DNA of 64,000 nucleotides from Deferribacteres bacterium (GCA_023395255.1 JAEWZN010000014.1:1-64000), one strand, 5' to 3'. Shown: positions 35,117 through 44,771, counted from the first letter of the stretch. Program-made: numbers and translations. Notes: generated from the sequence alone by a model not told the origin.

Positions 35117-36177
35117 TTCAGGAGGTTTTTGTACAGGTCTATATATGAGAGAACCATTTTCTCCGCAGAAAAGTCGTAAGCCCGTCTGAGAGAGTTTTCA
35201 GCCATGGTGCTTCGCAGGGCTTCGTCATCCAGAAGTCTGCCGTATGCCGCAGCCAGCGCCGCATCGTCCCCAACATCGCAGAGAAAGCCCGTTTCCCCGT
35301 CACTCACAAGCTCAGGTATGCCGCCCGCCCTTGTTGCCACAGTGGGCAGGGATGCGTTCATGGCATCAATTATGGAGGTGCAGAGCCCTTCTGCCTTTGA
35401 GGTCATGGTGAAAATGTCCATCAGGGAGAGTATCTCCGGTATGTTCTCACAGAAGCCTGTGAAGACTATGTTTTCTCTGCATTTCAGCGTATCTGCGTAT
35501 GCTTTTATTTCTTCAGACTTAGAACCCCCGCCCACGGGGAGAAGGATAGCATCCTGCCTTTGTGCGTATAGTCGGTCAAATGCTCTGAGCAGTGTAGGGT
35601 AGTCCTTGTCATCTGAAAAGTTTGCCACTGTTCCGATAACTTTTTTGCCAAGCGGGTTAAATCTCGCCCGGAGCTCCGCGGCCAGTTGTTTATCCACTGT
35701 ACCGGGCTTCTCCGAACCGCTGTAGATCAGGCTGATTTTATCCTTCGGTATGCCGCTTGAGGCTATCATATCCTGTATAGCACTGCTTATGGCGACAAGG
35801 TTTACACGGCTGCTTCTGTACTTATTGAAAAGCTTCTTTTTAAGGGGGAAAATTACCCTGCGGGTATGGACAAGTTTAAAGGAACTGTTCAGCCATGATG
35901 CGGCAATGCAGGGGGTGAGCGAATGGCTGTCGTGGGAGTGTACAATATCCGGCCGGAATCGCTTTATGACAGAGAGCAGACGGAGAATATATGCCGGGTC
36001 AGCCTCGCTGCGGAAAGAGAGCGGTTCAGTGTTCTCCGCCCGGTTTATCAGTTCTCCGTCAGGGCTGCATACCATGAGGCTTTCGTGTCCGTGTGCTGTC
36101 AGTCCGTTATGGAGGAAGAGCGCCTGTCTCTGGCCTCCCCTCCATTCTTTTCCTGTATCTACATGCAGTATTCTCAA
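35113..36177 (-). CDS. Glycosyltransferase family 4 (GT-B fold)
   Basis: This 354-residue protein has the N-terminal WRGGQRQALFL donor-side loop, IVHSHDSHS, and the C-terminal nucleotide-sugar segment with AEGLCTSIIDAM and GGIPELV, typical of GT4 enzymes acting on lipopolysaccharide or other glycans. It starts with TTG 36177 inside the stop of mscS (TTGA overlap) and ends in a four-base overlap with hemW. Confidence 0.86.
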   Translation of the reverse strand: MRILHVDTGKEWRGGQRQALFLHNGLTAHGHESLMVCSPDGELINRAENTEPLSFRSEADPAYILRLLSVIKRFRPDIVHSHDSHSLTPCIAASWLNSSFKLVHTRRVIFPLKKKLFNKYRSSRVNLVAISSAIQDMIASSGIPKDKISLIYSGSEKPGTVDKQLAAELRARFNPLGKKVIGTVANFSDDKDYPTLLRAFDRLYAQRQDAILLPVGGGSKSEEIKAYADTLKCRENIVFTGFCENIPEILSLMDIFTMTSKAEGLCTSIIDAMNASLPTVATRAGGIPELVSDGETGFLCDVGDDAALAAAYGRLLDDEALRSTMAENSLRRAYDFSAEKMVLSYIDLYKNLLK

Positions 36178-37001
36178 GCTTCTTCTTCCGTTTTATGAAT
36201 ATAAACGTCCATCTGCGGAAAGGGTATTTCCACGCCGCTGTTTGTGAGACTGACTTTGATGTTTTCCAGCAGATCGGCCTTTGTCGCCCACCAGTCGCCA
36301 GTTTCCACCCATGAACGGGCAAAGAGGTTGACAGAACTGTCCGCCAGTTCAAGGACACCCGCCGTCGGTTCGGGGTCTTTGAGCACCTTTTCATGGCTCC
36401 GCATGGTCTCAAGCATTATATCCTTGGCTTTTTTGATGTCACTGCCGTAGCTTATGCCTATTACAAGGGGGATCATCCTTGTGCCCTGAAGCGAGAAGTT
36501 GGTTATGGTTCCGTTCATCACGCTTGAGTTGGGGATCATTATTGTGAGGTTGTCAAAGGTTTTGAGTATCGTCTGAAAAACCTGAATAGTCAGCACAGTG
36601 CCTGTCTGTCCGGCGAGTGTTACCGTATCGCCCACCTTGAACGGCCGGAGCATGACAATGAGCACTCCCGCGCCGAAGTTCGCCACCTGATCCTTGAGAG
36701 ACAGACCTATGGCGAGACCGGCTGCACCCATTACGGCAACGAGGGAGGTTGTCTGCACACCCAGTGAGTTGAGGGAGGCTATCACCACCACAGCAAAGAG
36801 CATGGCATATATAACATTCCGCAGAAATCCCGCAAGGGTTTCGTCCATATGGGTTTTCTTCATTGCCCTGTGGGCAACTCTTGAGAGAAATTTTGCAATG
36901 TATTTTCCGAAATAGAATATAAGAACGGCAGCCAGCAGCCTTAAGGAATAGTCCGCCGCGTGCGCCATAATCTGTTCCAGCAGTTTTTCGTAATTTATCA
37001 A
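36174..37001 (-). CDS. Small-conductance mechanosensitive channel (MscS family)
   Basis: This 275-residue membrane protein has three N-terminal helices. The third is the glycine/alanine pore helix (VAVMGAAGLAIGLSLKDQVANFGAG), followed by the VGDTVTLAGQTGTV beta domain. It releases osmolytes on hypo-osmotic shock. The start is TTG 37001: GGAGG lies seven bases upstream and TTGA overlaps the PPK2 stop. An in-frame ATG at 37025 lies upstream of the ribosome-binding site and is not preferred. Confidence 0.9.
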   Translation of the reverse strand: MINYEKLLEQIMAHAADYSLRLLAAVLIFYFGKYIAKFLSRVAHRAMKKTHMDETLAGFLRNVIYAMLFAVVVIASLNSLGVQTTSLVAVMGAAGLAIGLSLKDQVANFGAGVLIVMLRPFKVGDTVTLAGQTGTVLTIQVFQTILKTFDNLTIMIPNSSVMNGTITNFSLQGTRMIPLVIGISYGSDIKKAKDIMLETMRSHEKVLKDPEPTAGVLELADSSVNLFARSWVETGDWWATKADLLENIKVSLTNSGVEIPFPQMDVYIHKTEEEA

Positions 37002-38458
37002 AGTTTTTCCTCCATAGCTCTGCACATGGTCTCCAGTATTTTAAGCCGTGCGTATTTTTTGTCGTTTCCTGCTATCAGGTTCCATGGTGCATGTCCTGTG
37101 CTTGTGCGGGCGATCATTTCGTTTGCCGCCTGTTCATACATATCCCATTTTTCTCTGTTGCGCCAGTCCTCATCGGTTATTTTATACTGTTTCCACGGCA
37201 GATTCTCCCGCTCTTTGAAGCGCTTAAGCTGCTCCTCCATATTTATATGCACCCAGAATTTGACAAGGATTATTCCGCTCTCTGTGAGGTGCTCCTCGAA
37301 ATCGTTTATCTCCTCAAAGGAGCGTGACCACTCGTTCTCAGAGGCAAATTTCTCCACACGCTCCACAAGCACACGGCCGTACCATGAGCGGTCATACACG
37401 GTGATAAACCCTGCGGAGGGGATATGCCGCCAGAAGCGCCAGAGGTAATGGTGCGCCTTCTCCTCGTCCGTGGGTGCTGCGACTGAGATTACACTGGCAA
37501 GGCGTATGTCCGTGCCCTGAACTATCCTGCGGATCGCGCTCCCTTTTCCTGCCGCGTCCCAGCCTTCAAAGACGGCGATGGCAGAGCGTTTTTTGCTGTA
37601 AGCCTTCCACGCGAGGGAGTTAAGCTTTTCCTGCATTTCCGGCATACGTTTTTTATATTCCTCATACTCGGCAGTCAGCGACAGATCCACCTTGGAGAGA
37701 ACAGGGGGAGCGAGGCTCACTGTTTTTTTATCAGCCTTCTGTTTTGCGCCTATTGAGGCCACGGCTGCTTCAAGGGTTTCAACTATTATGCGCAGGGCTT
37801 TCAGGGTTCTGTGGCGCTTATCATCCGCTTCGATGAGATGCCAGCGTGCCTTGGCGTGGTCGGTGAGGCGTATTCCCCGTTCGGCAGCCTTCACTATGGC
37901 ATCGTATTTTTCCCTGTGCCACATGGCGCGCTCAACAATTTCCCCTTTGCCGTATTTCTTTTTCAGGTCGTCCGTTTTCTTTTTCGCTGTCTTTTTGCTG
38001 AGGTGAAACCAGAACTTTACAAATACCGCTCCGTCATCCGCCAGCATGGATTCAAAAGTGGCAGCGCGCTTCATGCGCCTTTCGTATTCTGCGGTTTCCG
38101 TGTTCCCTTTGGCAGCCTCAAGCATTTCCCCTGCATACCACGCACCGAAGAAGAAGCCGATATGCCCTCTGTAGGGGAGGCTCATCCAGTAGCGCCAGTA
38201 GAAGGGTTTTGATTTTTCCGATTCATTCTCCTGCCAGAAGGTTTTTATTATCACGTTGCGCAGATCCATCAGCCCGCCGAGGTAGTTCATCAGCTCGCCC
38301 TTGCCTGCGCCGTCCATTCCGTTAAGTATTATGATGAGCGGGCCCGGATATTTCGCAAAAGCAGTCTGAGCCTGTATCAGCCTTGTGCGCAGGTCGGGAA
38401 GCGCCGCCTCAAATTCATCTTTGTCCACCTTCTGTCCCAGTTCCACAGCTTCAAACAT
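36998..38458 (-). CDS. Two-domain polyphosphate kinase 2 (polyphosphate:AMP phosphotransferase type)
   Basis: This 486-residue protein has two tandem PPK2 domains. Each has a Walker-A-like loop (GMDGAGKGE near residue 48; GWDAAGKGS in the second half), and both halves have a WxRY/WRFWRHIP-type lid segment. Two-domain PPK2 proteins (Pap) use polyphosphate to phosphorylate AMP to ADP. It heads the operon with mscS, GT4 and hemW. Confidence 0.9.
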   Translation of the reverse strand: MFEAVELGQKVDKDEFEAALPDLRTRLIQAQTAFAKYPGPLIIILNGMDGAGKGELMNYLGGLMDLRNVIIKTFWQENESEKSKPFYWRYWMSLPYRGHIGFFFGAWYAGEMLEAAKGNTETAEYERRMKRAATFESMLADDGAVFVKFWFHLSKKTAKKKTDDLKKKYGKGEIVERAMWHREKYDAIVKAAERGIRLTDHAKARWHLIEADDKRHRTLKALRIIVETLEAAVASIGAKQKADKKTVSLAPPVLSKVDLSLTAEYEEYKKRMPEMQEKLNSLAWKAYSKKRSAIAVFEGWDAAGKGSAIRRIVQGTDIRLASVISVAAPTDEEKAHHYLWRFWRHIPSAGFITVYDRSWYGRVLVERVEKFASENEWSRSFEEINDFEEHLTESGIILVKFWVHINMEEQLKRFKERENLPWKQYKITDEDWRNREKWDMYEQAANEMIARTSTGHAPWNLIAGNDKKYARLKILETMCRAMEEKL

Positions 38459-38541
38459 CTGAAACCCCCTTTTTCTGAGTATAATCTAAAAAGTTTCTGC
38501 TATTATTTAAAAATGAAGATTTTGTTAAGGTTTGGTGAGTT

Positions 38542-39231
38542 ATGAAGACAGCGGGTCTTATAGGCGGCATGAGCTGGGAATCCACAGCTCTTTACTACAA
38601 GTATATTAACGAGGGCGTGAAGAAAGCTCTGGGCGGACTGCATTCCGCCAGAGTGATAATCAACAGCGTTGATTTTGAGGAAGTTGCGCAGCTTCAGTCA
38701 AAGGGCGAATGGGCAAAAGGCGCGCAGATGATGACTGATGAGGCGCAAAAGCTCAGGAGAGCAGGGGCGGACTTCATAATGATCTGCACAAACACCATGC
38801 ATATTTCGGCGGATGAGGTGGAAAATGCGCTGGATGTCCCCCTTCTGCGGATTACGGATTCCGCTGCGGAGGCTGCTCTTTCTGCCGGGGTGAAAAAGGC
38901 GGGGCTTCTGGGCACTGCCTTCACCATGGAGCGTGATTTTTACAAAGGGCGTATGGAAAGGCTCGGACTTGAGATAATTGTGCCTGATGCGGCGGACAGG
39001 AAATTTGTGCATGATGTTATATATAATGAGCTCTGCCTCGGTGATTTCAGGGATTCATCAAGAAATAGGTTCGTTGGAATAATAGAAAAACTCGGTGCAA
39101 ACGGCGCAGAGGGAATTATCCTCGGCTGTACGGAGATTCCCCTCCTTGTGGAGCAGAAGGACAGCCCGCTCAGGCTTTTTGACACAACAAGGCTCCACGC
39201 CGAAGCGGCGGTGAGGATGATGCTGGGATGA
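38542..39231 (+). CDS. Aspartate/glutamate racemase family protein (YgeA-like)
   Basis: This 229-residue cofactor-independent racemase has the N-terminal GLIGGMSWEST and its two catalytic cysteines in ICTNTMH (Cys82) and LGCTEIPLL (near residue 194). Family members racemise aspartate, glutamate, homoserine or other amino acids, often for cell-wall or non-canonical D-amino acids. GGTGAG precedes the ATG. It is monocistronic and diverges from the PPK2 gene. Confidence 0.88.
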   Translation: MKTAGLIGGMSWESTALYYKYINEGVKKALGGLHSARVIINSVDFEEVAQLQSKGEWAKGAQMMTDEAQKLRRAGADFIMICTNTMHISADEVENALDVPLLRITDSAAEAALSAGVKKAGLLGTAFTMERDFYKGRMERLGLEIIVPDAADRKFVHDVIYNELCLGDFRDSSRNRFVGIIEKLGANGAEGIILGCTEIPLLVEQKDSPLRLFDTTRLHAEAAVRMMLG

Positions 39232-39257
39232 AAAAAGGCTCCCCGAAGGGAGCCCTT
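39231..39257. terminator. Bidirectional terminator between racemase and dapL
   Basis: GGCTCCC (39237-39243) pairs with GGGAGCC (39248-39254) around CGAA. On the minus strand six T residues follow, so it is strongest for dapL; on the plus strand it ends in CTTTG. It serves both convergent genes. Confidence 0.8.
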
Positions 39258-39281
39258 TGTATTTCTGAATCAGTTATACGC

Positions 39282-40511
39282 TTAGAATACGAACTTGTCT
39301 TCGCCTAAGCGTCTGTCGATTTCGTTTATTATCCTTGCTTCCTCTTCCAACGTGTCCGCTATGAAGGTGACTGTGAAGCGGAGGAAGTTGCCAGCGTCAT
39401 CCCAGGGTACTGAGCTGATGTATTTTTCCCTGATCATGTAATCGCAGAACTGCTCGCCGCTTTCAAACTTTTTGCCTGAGGCTGTTCCCTTGGGGATCTC
39501 AAAATAGAGGTAGAAAGTTCCCTTAGGCTCGTTCACGAAGAAGCCGTGTTTGCGCAGAACAGCGGCAAGTGCTTTAAGCCTGCGGGCGTATTTCTCGGTG
39601 ATTCTTTCAATGAGCGCAGTGTTTTCCAGAGCATAGGCGGCTGCCTTCTGAATCGGGATAAACTGGCCTGAGTCATTGTTGTCCTTAACGGTGGCGAATG
39701 CTTTTACAAGGTGTTCGTTTCCGCATACGAAAGCCATTCTCCAGCCTGTCATGTTGTAAGACTTGCTGAGTGAGTGTATCTCGATACCAACCTCTTTCGC
39801 TCCGGGAACGCTGAGGAAGGAGGGCTGTTTTTCGCCGTAGGTGAGTTCGATGTATGCGGCATCGGAGATGACCGCTATGTCGTTTTTCTTGGCGAACTCA
39901 ACAACCTTTTCATAGAAGGACAGGGGCGCGAGTGCTCCCGTGGGGTTGTTGGGGTAGTTCATATAAAGGAACTTCGCCCTTTTCAGTATATCCGCGGGGA
40001 TAGAGTCCAGATCGGGGAGGAAGTTGTTTTCCTTTGTGAGTTTGAGGTTGTAAACCTCACCGCCGAGATACTTTGTGATTGTGCCGGAAACAGGGTAGCC
40101 GGGAACAGTCATCAGCGCAACATCGCCGGGGTTGATCAGGCAGAAGGGAACGAAGGCAAGGGCAGGTTTGGAGCCTATGCTGTGGTTAACTTCCGTGTTC
40201 GGGTCTATGTCAACGCCGAAGCGTTTTTTCATATATTTCGCAGCGGCATCCTTGAACTCCTGAATACCGTTGTCGGAGTAGAATCTGTTTTCCCTTTTTT
40301 TCGCTTCAAGGCAAAGAGTTTCAACAACGGATGCATCTGCCATTTCGTCCGGCTCGCCCACGCCCATGTCGATAAGCTCGATGTTGGGGTTGGCTTCCAT
40401 AGCCGCTCTTTTCGCTCTTTTGATCTTCTCAAATTTGTAGATGGTGGTGTCCTTGCCGAACATCTTTCCGCCAAGGCGCTCTGCAATCATGTTTTCCATG
40501 AAAATACTCAT
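39282..40511 (-). CDS. dapL: LL-diaminopimelate aminotransferase
   Basis: This 409-residue PLP class I/II aminotransferase makes LL-diaminopimelate directly from tetrahydrodipicolinate for lysine and peptidoglycan. The N-terminal IELIDMGVGEPDEMAD and GSKPALAF segments and the PLP lysine block SLSKSYNMTGWR are typical of DapL. A related aspartate or alanine aminotransferase is the alternative. It is the last gene of the DUF2232-CDF-dapL operon and starts 13 bases after the CDF stop. Confidence 0.8.
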   Translation of the reverse strand: MSIFMENMIAERLGGKMFGKDTTIYKFEKIKRAKRAAMEANPNIELIDMGVGEPDEMADASVVETLCLEAKKRENRFYSDNGIQEFKDAAAKYMKKRFGVDIDPNTEVNHSIGSKPALAFVPFCLINPGDVALMTVPGYPVSGTITKYLGGEVYNLKLTKENNFLPDLDSIPADILKRAKFLYMNYPNNPTGALAPLSFYEKVVEFAKKNDIAVISDAAYIELTYGEKQPSFLSVPGAKEVGIEIHSLSKSYNMTGWRMAFVCGNEHLVKAFATVKDNNDSGQFIPIQKAAAYALENTALIERITEKYARRLKALAAVLRKHGFFVNEPKGTFYLYFEIPKGTASGKKFESGEQFCDYMIREKYISSVPWDDAGNFLRFTVTFIADTLEEEARIINEIDRRLGEDKFVF

Positions 40512-40524
40512 TAATACCCCCTGA

Positions 40525-41460
40525 TTATTTGCTTTTAAGCCTGTTTATTTCATTTCTGATTTCTGTGTCGCAAAGAGTGCATGCCTTATGGGTACATTCA
40601 TCCCCGCACGGCTCAATGTGTATCTGAACATCTGCGCCGCCCAAAGTTTCCGCTATATCTTTTTCAATCATGTCCGCTATGGTGTGCGCATCCTCAATTG
40701 TCAGGTGTTTGTTGACCTGCACGTGAAGATCCGCGAACTTCTCTGTCCCGGCCTTGCGGGTGCGGAGTTTATGCCAGCCGACTATAACACAATTATACTG
40801 ATTTAGTACACCGTGGATTTTCTTTAAGTCATCCTCATCCAGAGCCTTGTCCACAAGATCTTCGGAGACCTCCTTGCCGAGGATCAGGGCGGAGTAGACA
40901 GTCTTTAATGCTATCAGAACAGATATGAACGGGTCAATGGCATTTATACCTGTAACTTTCACAAGCACCAGCCCGGCGAGAACGCCGCCGCCGGTGAGAA
41001 GGTCGATTTCATAATGGAGTGATTCGGTTTTCAGTATGGACGAATTTTCCTTCTTAGCCACCTTCCGCAGGAAGATTACCAGAAAAAATGTCACCGCGAG
41101 GGAGAACAGCATGACCCATATGCCACCCTCTATGCTTTTCACTGCTTTTCCGCTTTCAAACCGCGCGTAGGCTTCGTACAGAATATAAAGTCCGGAGAGT
41201 GTTATCACCCCTGCCTGAATGAGCGAGGCCAGAGACTCAAACTTTGCGTGGCCGTAACGGTGATCATTGTCCGGCGGCTGTTCAGACTGCTTAATGGCGA
41301 AGTAGTTCACAGTGGAGGAGCCTATATCCAGTATGGAGTCCACAGCGGAAGCGAGGACAGACACCGAGCCTGTCAAAACACCGCCGATGAGTTTGACAAC
41401 GGCAAGCATGAAGGCTGTGTTAACAGAAATCAGGGTGGCAATTTTTTTACCGGGGAGCAT
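40525..41460 (-). CDS. Cation diffusion facilitator (Zn/Fe efflux, FieF-like)
   Basis: This 311-residue exporter has six membrane helices. It has an Asp pair in helix 2 (AVDSILDIG) and H-x3-D in helix 5 (LHYEIDLL), the metal site of the FieF group. A cytoplasmic C-terminal domain follows. It ends with an extra Cys/His cluster (GDECTHKACTLC) that may bind metal. It exports divalent cations in exchange for protons. It begins one base after the DUF2232 stop. Confidence 0.88.
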   Translation of the reverse strand: MLPGKKIATLISVNTAFMLAVVKLIGGVLTGSVSVLASAVDSILDIGSSTVNYFAIKQSEQPPDNDHRYGHAKFESLASLIQAGVITLSGLYILYEAYARFESGKAVKSIEGGIWVMLFSLAVTFFLVIFLRKVAKKENSSILKTESLHYEIDLLTGGGVLAGLVLVKVTGINAIDPFISVLIALKTVYSALILGKEVSEDLVDKALDEDDLKKIHGVLNQYNCVIVGWHKLRTRKAGTEKFADLHVQVNKHLTIEDAHTIADMIEKDIAETLGGADVQIHIEPCGDECTHKACTLCDTEIRNEINRLKSK

Positions 41461-41461
41461 G

Positions 41462-42352
41462 TCAGTTCTCCGTGGTCTCCTGTTTCGGTTTACCGAAGAA
41501 GTTGAACCAGATGCTGAACAGACCTACAAAGGCAAGCGCCAGCATAAGGGGCGGCTCGGAAAAGATGATTATGTAAATTATGGCCTTGAATATTCCCGCG
41601 AGTTTGAACCTGTGCACCCAGTGGCGCAGAACCTCAAACCCCTGAATAAGGTAAAGACCGCCGAAAATAAGCAGAGTGTTGAACGCCACGGAGCGCATGT
41701 AAAGGTCATTGGTGAAAAAGAAGGCAAGCCCCGCCAGCATTACCCAGACAAGGTTGTCCGGCAGGCGGAATATCTCATGTTCCGATTTCTTTATTTTATA
41801 GAAGAATGTCTTGGTGAAATAAGCAACAAGCACGGAGGTGAGAAATATCATACCCGGAAATATCAAAACCAGAGAGAGGGCAGCCATGTCCATATTTTTT
41901 TCAACAATGGCCGCATAAGCCGCGGCTCCGGTTTCGGGGGCTTTCTTTGCCGCATCCACCAGGATTTTAAGCACCTCGGTCACGTTGCTGATGAGGGATG
42001 TGCGTACTCCTTCCGCAAAGAATACAAGAACAGAGGAGAGAACGAATGCCGGTACGGGTGCAGCGGCAACGGGAATCCAGTTTGATTCCGGCCTGTTCTG
42101 CCAGCGGTAAATCATAAATGCGGTGAATATAACCGTGAGCACGTAATACATGCTTATGAACGGTTCGAATGCCGCGCATGCGCCCACCAGCACCAGAAAG
42201 AGAATATCCGAATTTCTCTCCCTCGCCTGATCTGCAAGGTAAAGAAGCAGAAGCAGAGGGGAGAAAGGGATGAACAGCCCGCCTATTCTCGGAAAGAACA
42301 GAACGGCAGCGAAAAGGACTATGCTTGCGACGGGAAGATAAAAAACTCTCAT
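41462..42352 (-). CDS. DUF2232 (YybS-like) membrane protein
   Basis: This 296-residue protein has about eight hydrophobic segments and no soluble domain, matching the YybS/DUF2232 family of unknown function. In many bacteria the family gene follows rpsR in the rpsF-ssb-rpsR cluster. Here it is on the same strand as rpsR but separated from it by the TonB operon. It leads the operon with the CDF transporter and dapL. Confidence 0.75.
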   Translation of the reverse strand: MRVFYLPVASIVLFAAVLFFPRIGGLFIPFSPLLLLLYLADQARERNSDILFLVLVGACAAFEPFISMYYVLTVIFTAFMIYRWQNRPESNWIPVAAAPVPAFVLSSVLVFFAEGVRTSLISNVTEVLKILVDAAKKAPETGAAAYAAIVEKNMDMAALSLVLIFPGMIFLTSVLVAYFTKTFFYKIKKSEHEIFRLPDNLVWVMLAGLAFFFTNDLYMRSVAFNTLLIFGGLYLIQGFEVLRHWVHRFKLAGIFKAIIYIIIFSEPPLMLALAFVGLFSIWFNFFGKPKQETTEN

Positions 42353-42456
42353 ATATTTAATGCTCTTTATGTTTATTATTGTCCGCCTAATGTTAGCTGT
42401 AAAAATGTTTAATGTCCATTAAATGATCCTTTTTATCCCTCCGGACTGACATTTCC

Positions 42457-42539
42457 ATGTGTTACGAATTATATCTTATGTGTTACTTGATATTGATTTG
42501 ATTTTGATTTGGTGTTATGGGTTTCATTAATCGTGTTAT
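42457..42539 (+). promoter_or_regulatory. Operator-like array: four GTGTTA sites in two 21-bp-spaced pairs
   Basis: GTGTTA occurs at 42459, 42480, 42512 and 42533. The first pair reads ATGTGTTAC twice, exactly 21 bp apart; the second pair reads GTGTTAT twice, also 21 bp apart. The pairs are 32 bp apart, so all sites lie on about the same helix face. A stretch of repeated TTGAT/TTTGAT words fills the gap (42487-42510). The array ends about 40 bp before the TonB-receptor start. Direct repeats at 21 bp are the usual layout for AraC-type activators. Confidence 0.6.
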
Positions 42540-42575
42540 AGGTGAGATTAAGATTACATATCTATGGAGGGAGTT

Positions 42576-44771
42576 TTGAGAAGATTTATTATCGGCGTGT
42601 GTGCAGCACTTTATTTGGCATGTCCGGTTATGGCGGATGAAAGCCTTATGAGGACAACAATTTACCTGGATGAAGTTTCAGTAACTGCCGAATCCGCGGC
42701 AGATTCAGACTTGAATGTCAGTGAGCAGAAGGTGGCTGAAAAGAACAGAAGCGGCAATATAGCCGACTTTCTTGTAAAAGATCCGGAGATTTCCTTCAAG
42801 CGCAAGACTGCCTTCGGTGACAGCGGCGACATCATCTCCATCAGAGGGATGGAAAGCAAAAGGATCATGCTTAACCTTGACGGCAGAAACATCAGCTCAA
42901 CAGGGAACGTCGGGGGCAACTATATAGATTTCGGCACTATCCCCCTTGATAATATTGAGAGAATTGAGGTTATAAAGGGCGGCAGCAGTGCGGAATACGG
43001 CAACAACGCGCTGGGCGGCGTGATTAATGCCTATACCAAACGCCCCTCCAAAGAGGCATCCGCATCAATATATGCCACAATGGGCGGCTGGGACAATGCG
43101 AACGACTATCATAACATTCGGGGCAGCTTTGCAAAAAGCTTCGGCGCATTCGGGGTGAGTCTGGGGATGAGCCATCAGGAGGCGGACGCATACCTGAGAA
43201 ACAATGACTATGAATCACTGCATATCAATCCTAAGTTCTATCTGAGCCTGCCTTGGCAGGGGGAGCTTGTTCTTGGGTATAAGTACAGCAAAACCACACG
43301 AGGGCTCATCCGCTCAAACAGGGATGACGGCAAGCCGTCGTCTGACTCGGATTCTTCTGTTCCGGGCTTTAATACACCCATAGACAGCAATTATCCCACA
43401 GCCAGCGGTGAATATTTCGCGGGGGGCTCACCTACCCCTTCAATGAGCGTAATAGGTGACGGAGCATACTGGGATAAGATAAGGCATATGCTGGATGTTA
43501 CATACACTCAGCCCATAGGCGACAGGGCCTACATTGAGGCTATGGCTTATAAAAACTATGAAGACCGCTATGAGAAAAACTATGCCGATGTTGCCGCGAG
43601 GCTACAGATACTGACTGCGAACCCGAACGATTTTAATCAGGTGCTCACGTCAGACGGCGATCTGGTTCTGGACAGAAAAATCAAGGTGGACAGGAGTTAC
43701 GGCTACAAGCTGAAAACCGTTGCGGAACTTGAGAAGCATACCCTCACCGCGGGAGCGGAAGCAAAGGCCATGAGATCCGGCGGCATAGAGGTGCGTTATG
43801 TGGACACCAACTACAACAAGGCCGGAGCTAACCAGTGGACAGGAACCATGGCGGGAAGCAGCGGCTCAGAGGCTGATGTTTACGGCTTTTTCATTTCCGA
43901 TAGCTATAAGGTAACCGACAGGCTCACTGCTGATTTCGGCATGCGCTACGACACATACGATGCCAAAAGCGGCGACAACAGCTATGAGGACGGCAAAGCA
44001 ACGCCGAAGGCAGGGCTCACATATGCTCTGACACCGAATGACAAGTTATCGCTGTTTGTTTATCAGAACTACAGAACCCCCACTCTGCCTGAACTGTGGT
44101 GGAACTCTCAGGCCAGTTCGGGCGACAGCACGGTAAATGTGCCCTATCTCATAGGGAAAAAGCTCAAACCCGAATCCGCCACGGGTATAGATGCCGCCTA
44201 TGCCCACACTTTCCCCGGCAAAGGCAGGATTAAGCTTTCCGCTTTCTATTATGATATAGAGGACTATATACTGCACAAGGCGGTTTATGTGAACCGCCCG
44301 CAGAGTTATCAGGCATGGGCGGCGTATAATACGGATGCTGAATTCTACGGAACAACGCTGGACGGTTCCTACGATGTAACACGCACGCTCAGCGCACGCC
44401 TCAGCGGAACATATCAGAAAACAAAGAAAAAGAACGATCCCTCAGACCCTGACAATACTCTTGAAGAAGTGGACTACATCCCCGATGTGAAGGCATCCGC
44501 GGGATTTAGCTGGGATATAACAAGAAAAATCAGTCTGGATATGGGGCTCAACTATACCGGCAGACGTTTCTACACCGTAAACACAGCCACTCTGACAAAA
44601 GGCGAGCTTGGCGGCTACACCACTGTTGATGCGAGCCTCCGCTACAGGCTTGATAAGCGTACAGTGCTTGAGATATACGGTGAAAACCTGACGGATAAGG
44701 AATATGAAGAGACATGGGGCTATCCCGCCATGGGGATCAATATGGGAGCAAGTGTAAAATGGACACTGTAG
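42576..44771 (+). CDS. TonB-dependent outer-membrane receptor
   Basis: This protein of about 731 residues has a signal peptide, then a TonB-box-like IYLDEVSVTA stretch. A plug domain follows (about residues 40-150, with ISIRGMESKRIMLNLDGR and IERIEVIKGGSSAEYGNNALGGVIN). A long 22-strand barrel ends in an aromatic-rich strand (GASVKWTL). TTG 42576 is preferred because GGAGG sits five bases before it. ATG 42564 has no upstream site and contains the GGAGG itself. It imports an iron-siderophore, haem, cobalamin or another metal chelate. It is followed by a methyltransferase and a binding protein in one overlapping operon. Confidence 0.9.
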   Translation: MRRFIIGVCAALYLACPVMADESLMRTTIYLDEVSVTAESAADSDLNVSEQKVAEKNRSGNIADFLVKDPEISFKRKTAFGDSGDIISIRGMESKRIMLNLDGRNISSTGNVGGNYIDFGTIPLDNIERIEVIKGGSSAEYGNNALGGVINAYTKRPSKEASASIYATMGGWDNANDYHNIRGSFAKSFGAFGVSLGMSHQEADAYLRNNDYESLHINPKFYLSLPWQGELVLGYKYSKTTRGLIRSNRDDGKPSSDSDSSVPGFNTPIDSNYPTASGEYFAGGSPTPSMSVIGDGAYWDKIRHMLDVTYTQPIGDRAYIEAMAYKNYEDRYEKNYADVAARLQILTANPNDFNQVLTSDGDLVLDRKIKVDRSYGYKLKTVAELEKHTLTAGAEAKAMRSGGIEVRYVDTNYNKAGANQWTGTMAGSSGSEADVYGFFISDSYKVTDRLTADFGMRYDTYDAKSGDNSYEDGKATPKAGLTYALTPNDKLSLFVYQNYRTPTLPELWWNSQASSGDSTVNVPYLIGKKLKPESATGIDAAYAHTFPGKGRIKLSAFYYDIEDYILHKAVYVNRPQSYQAWAAYNTDAEFYGTTLDGSYDVTRTLSARLSGTYQKTKKKNDPSDPDNTLEEVDYIPDVKASAGFSWDITRKISLDMGLNYTGRRFYTVNTATLTKGELGGYTTVDASLRYRLDKRTVLEIYGENLTDKEYEETWGYPAMGINMGASVKWTL

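Noticed and set aside
42487..42510. Fur box upstream of the TonB receptor
   Set aside because: The TTGAT/TTTGAT words resemble part of a Fur hexamer array but lack the inverted ATTATC half needed for a convincing site.
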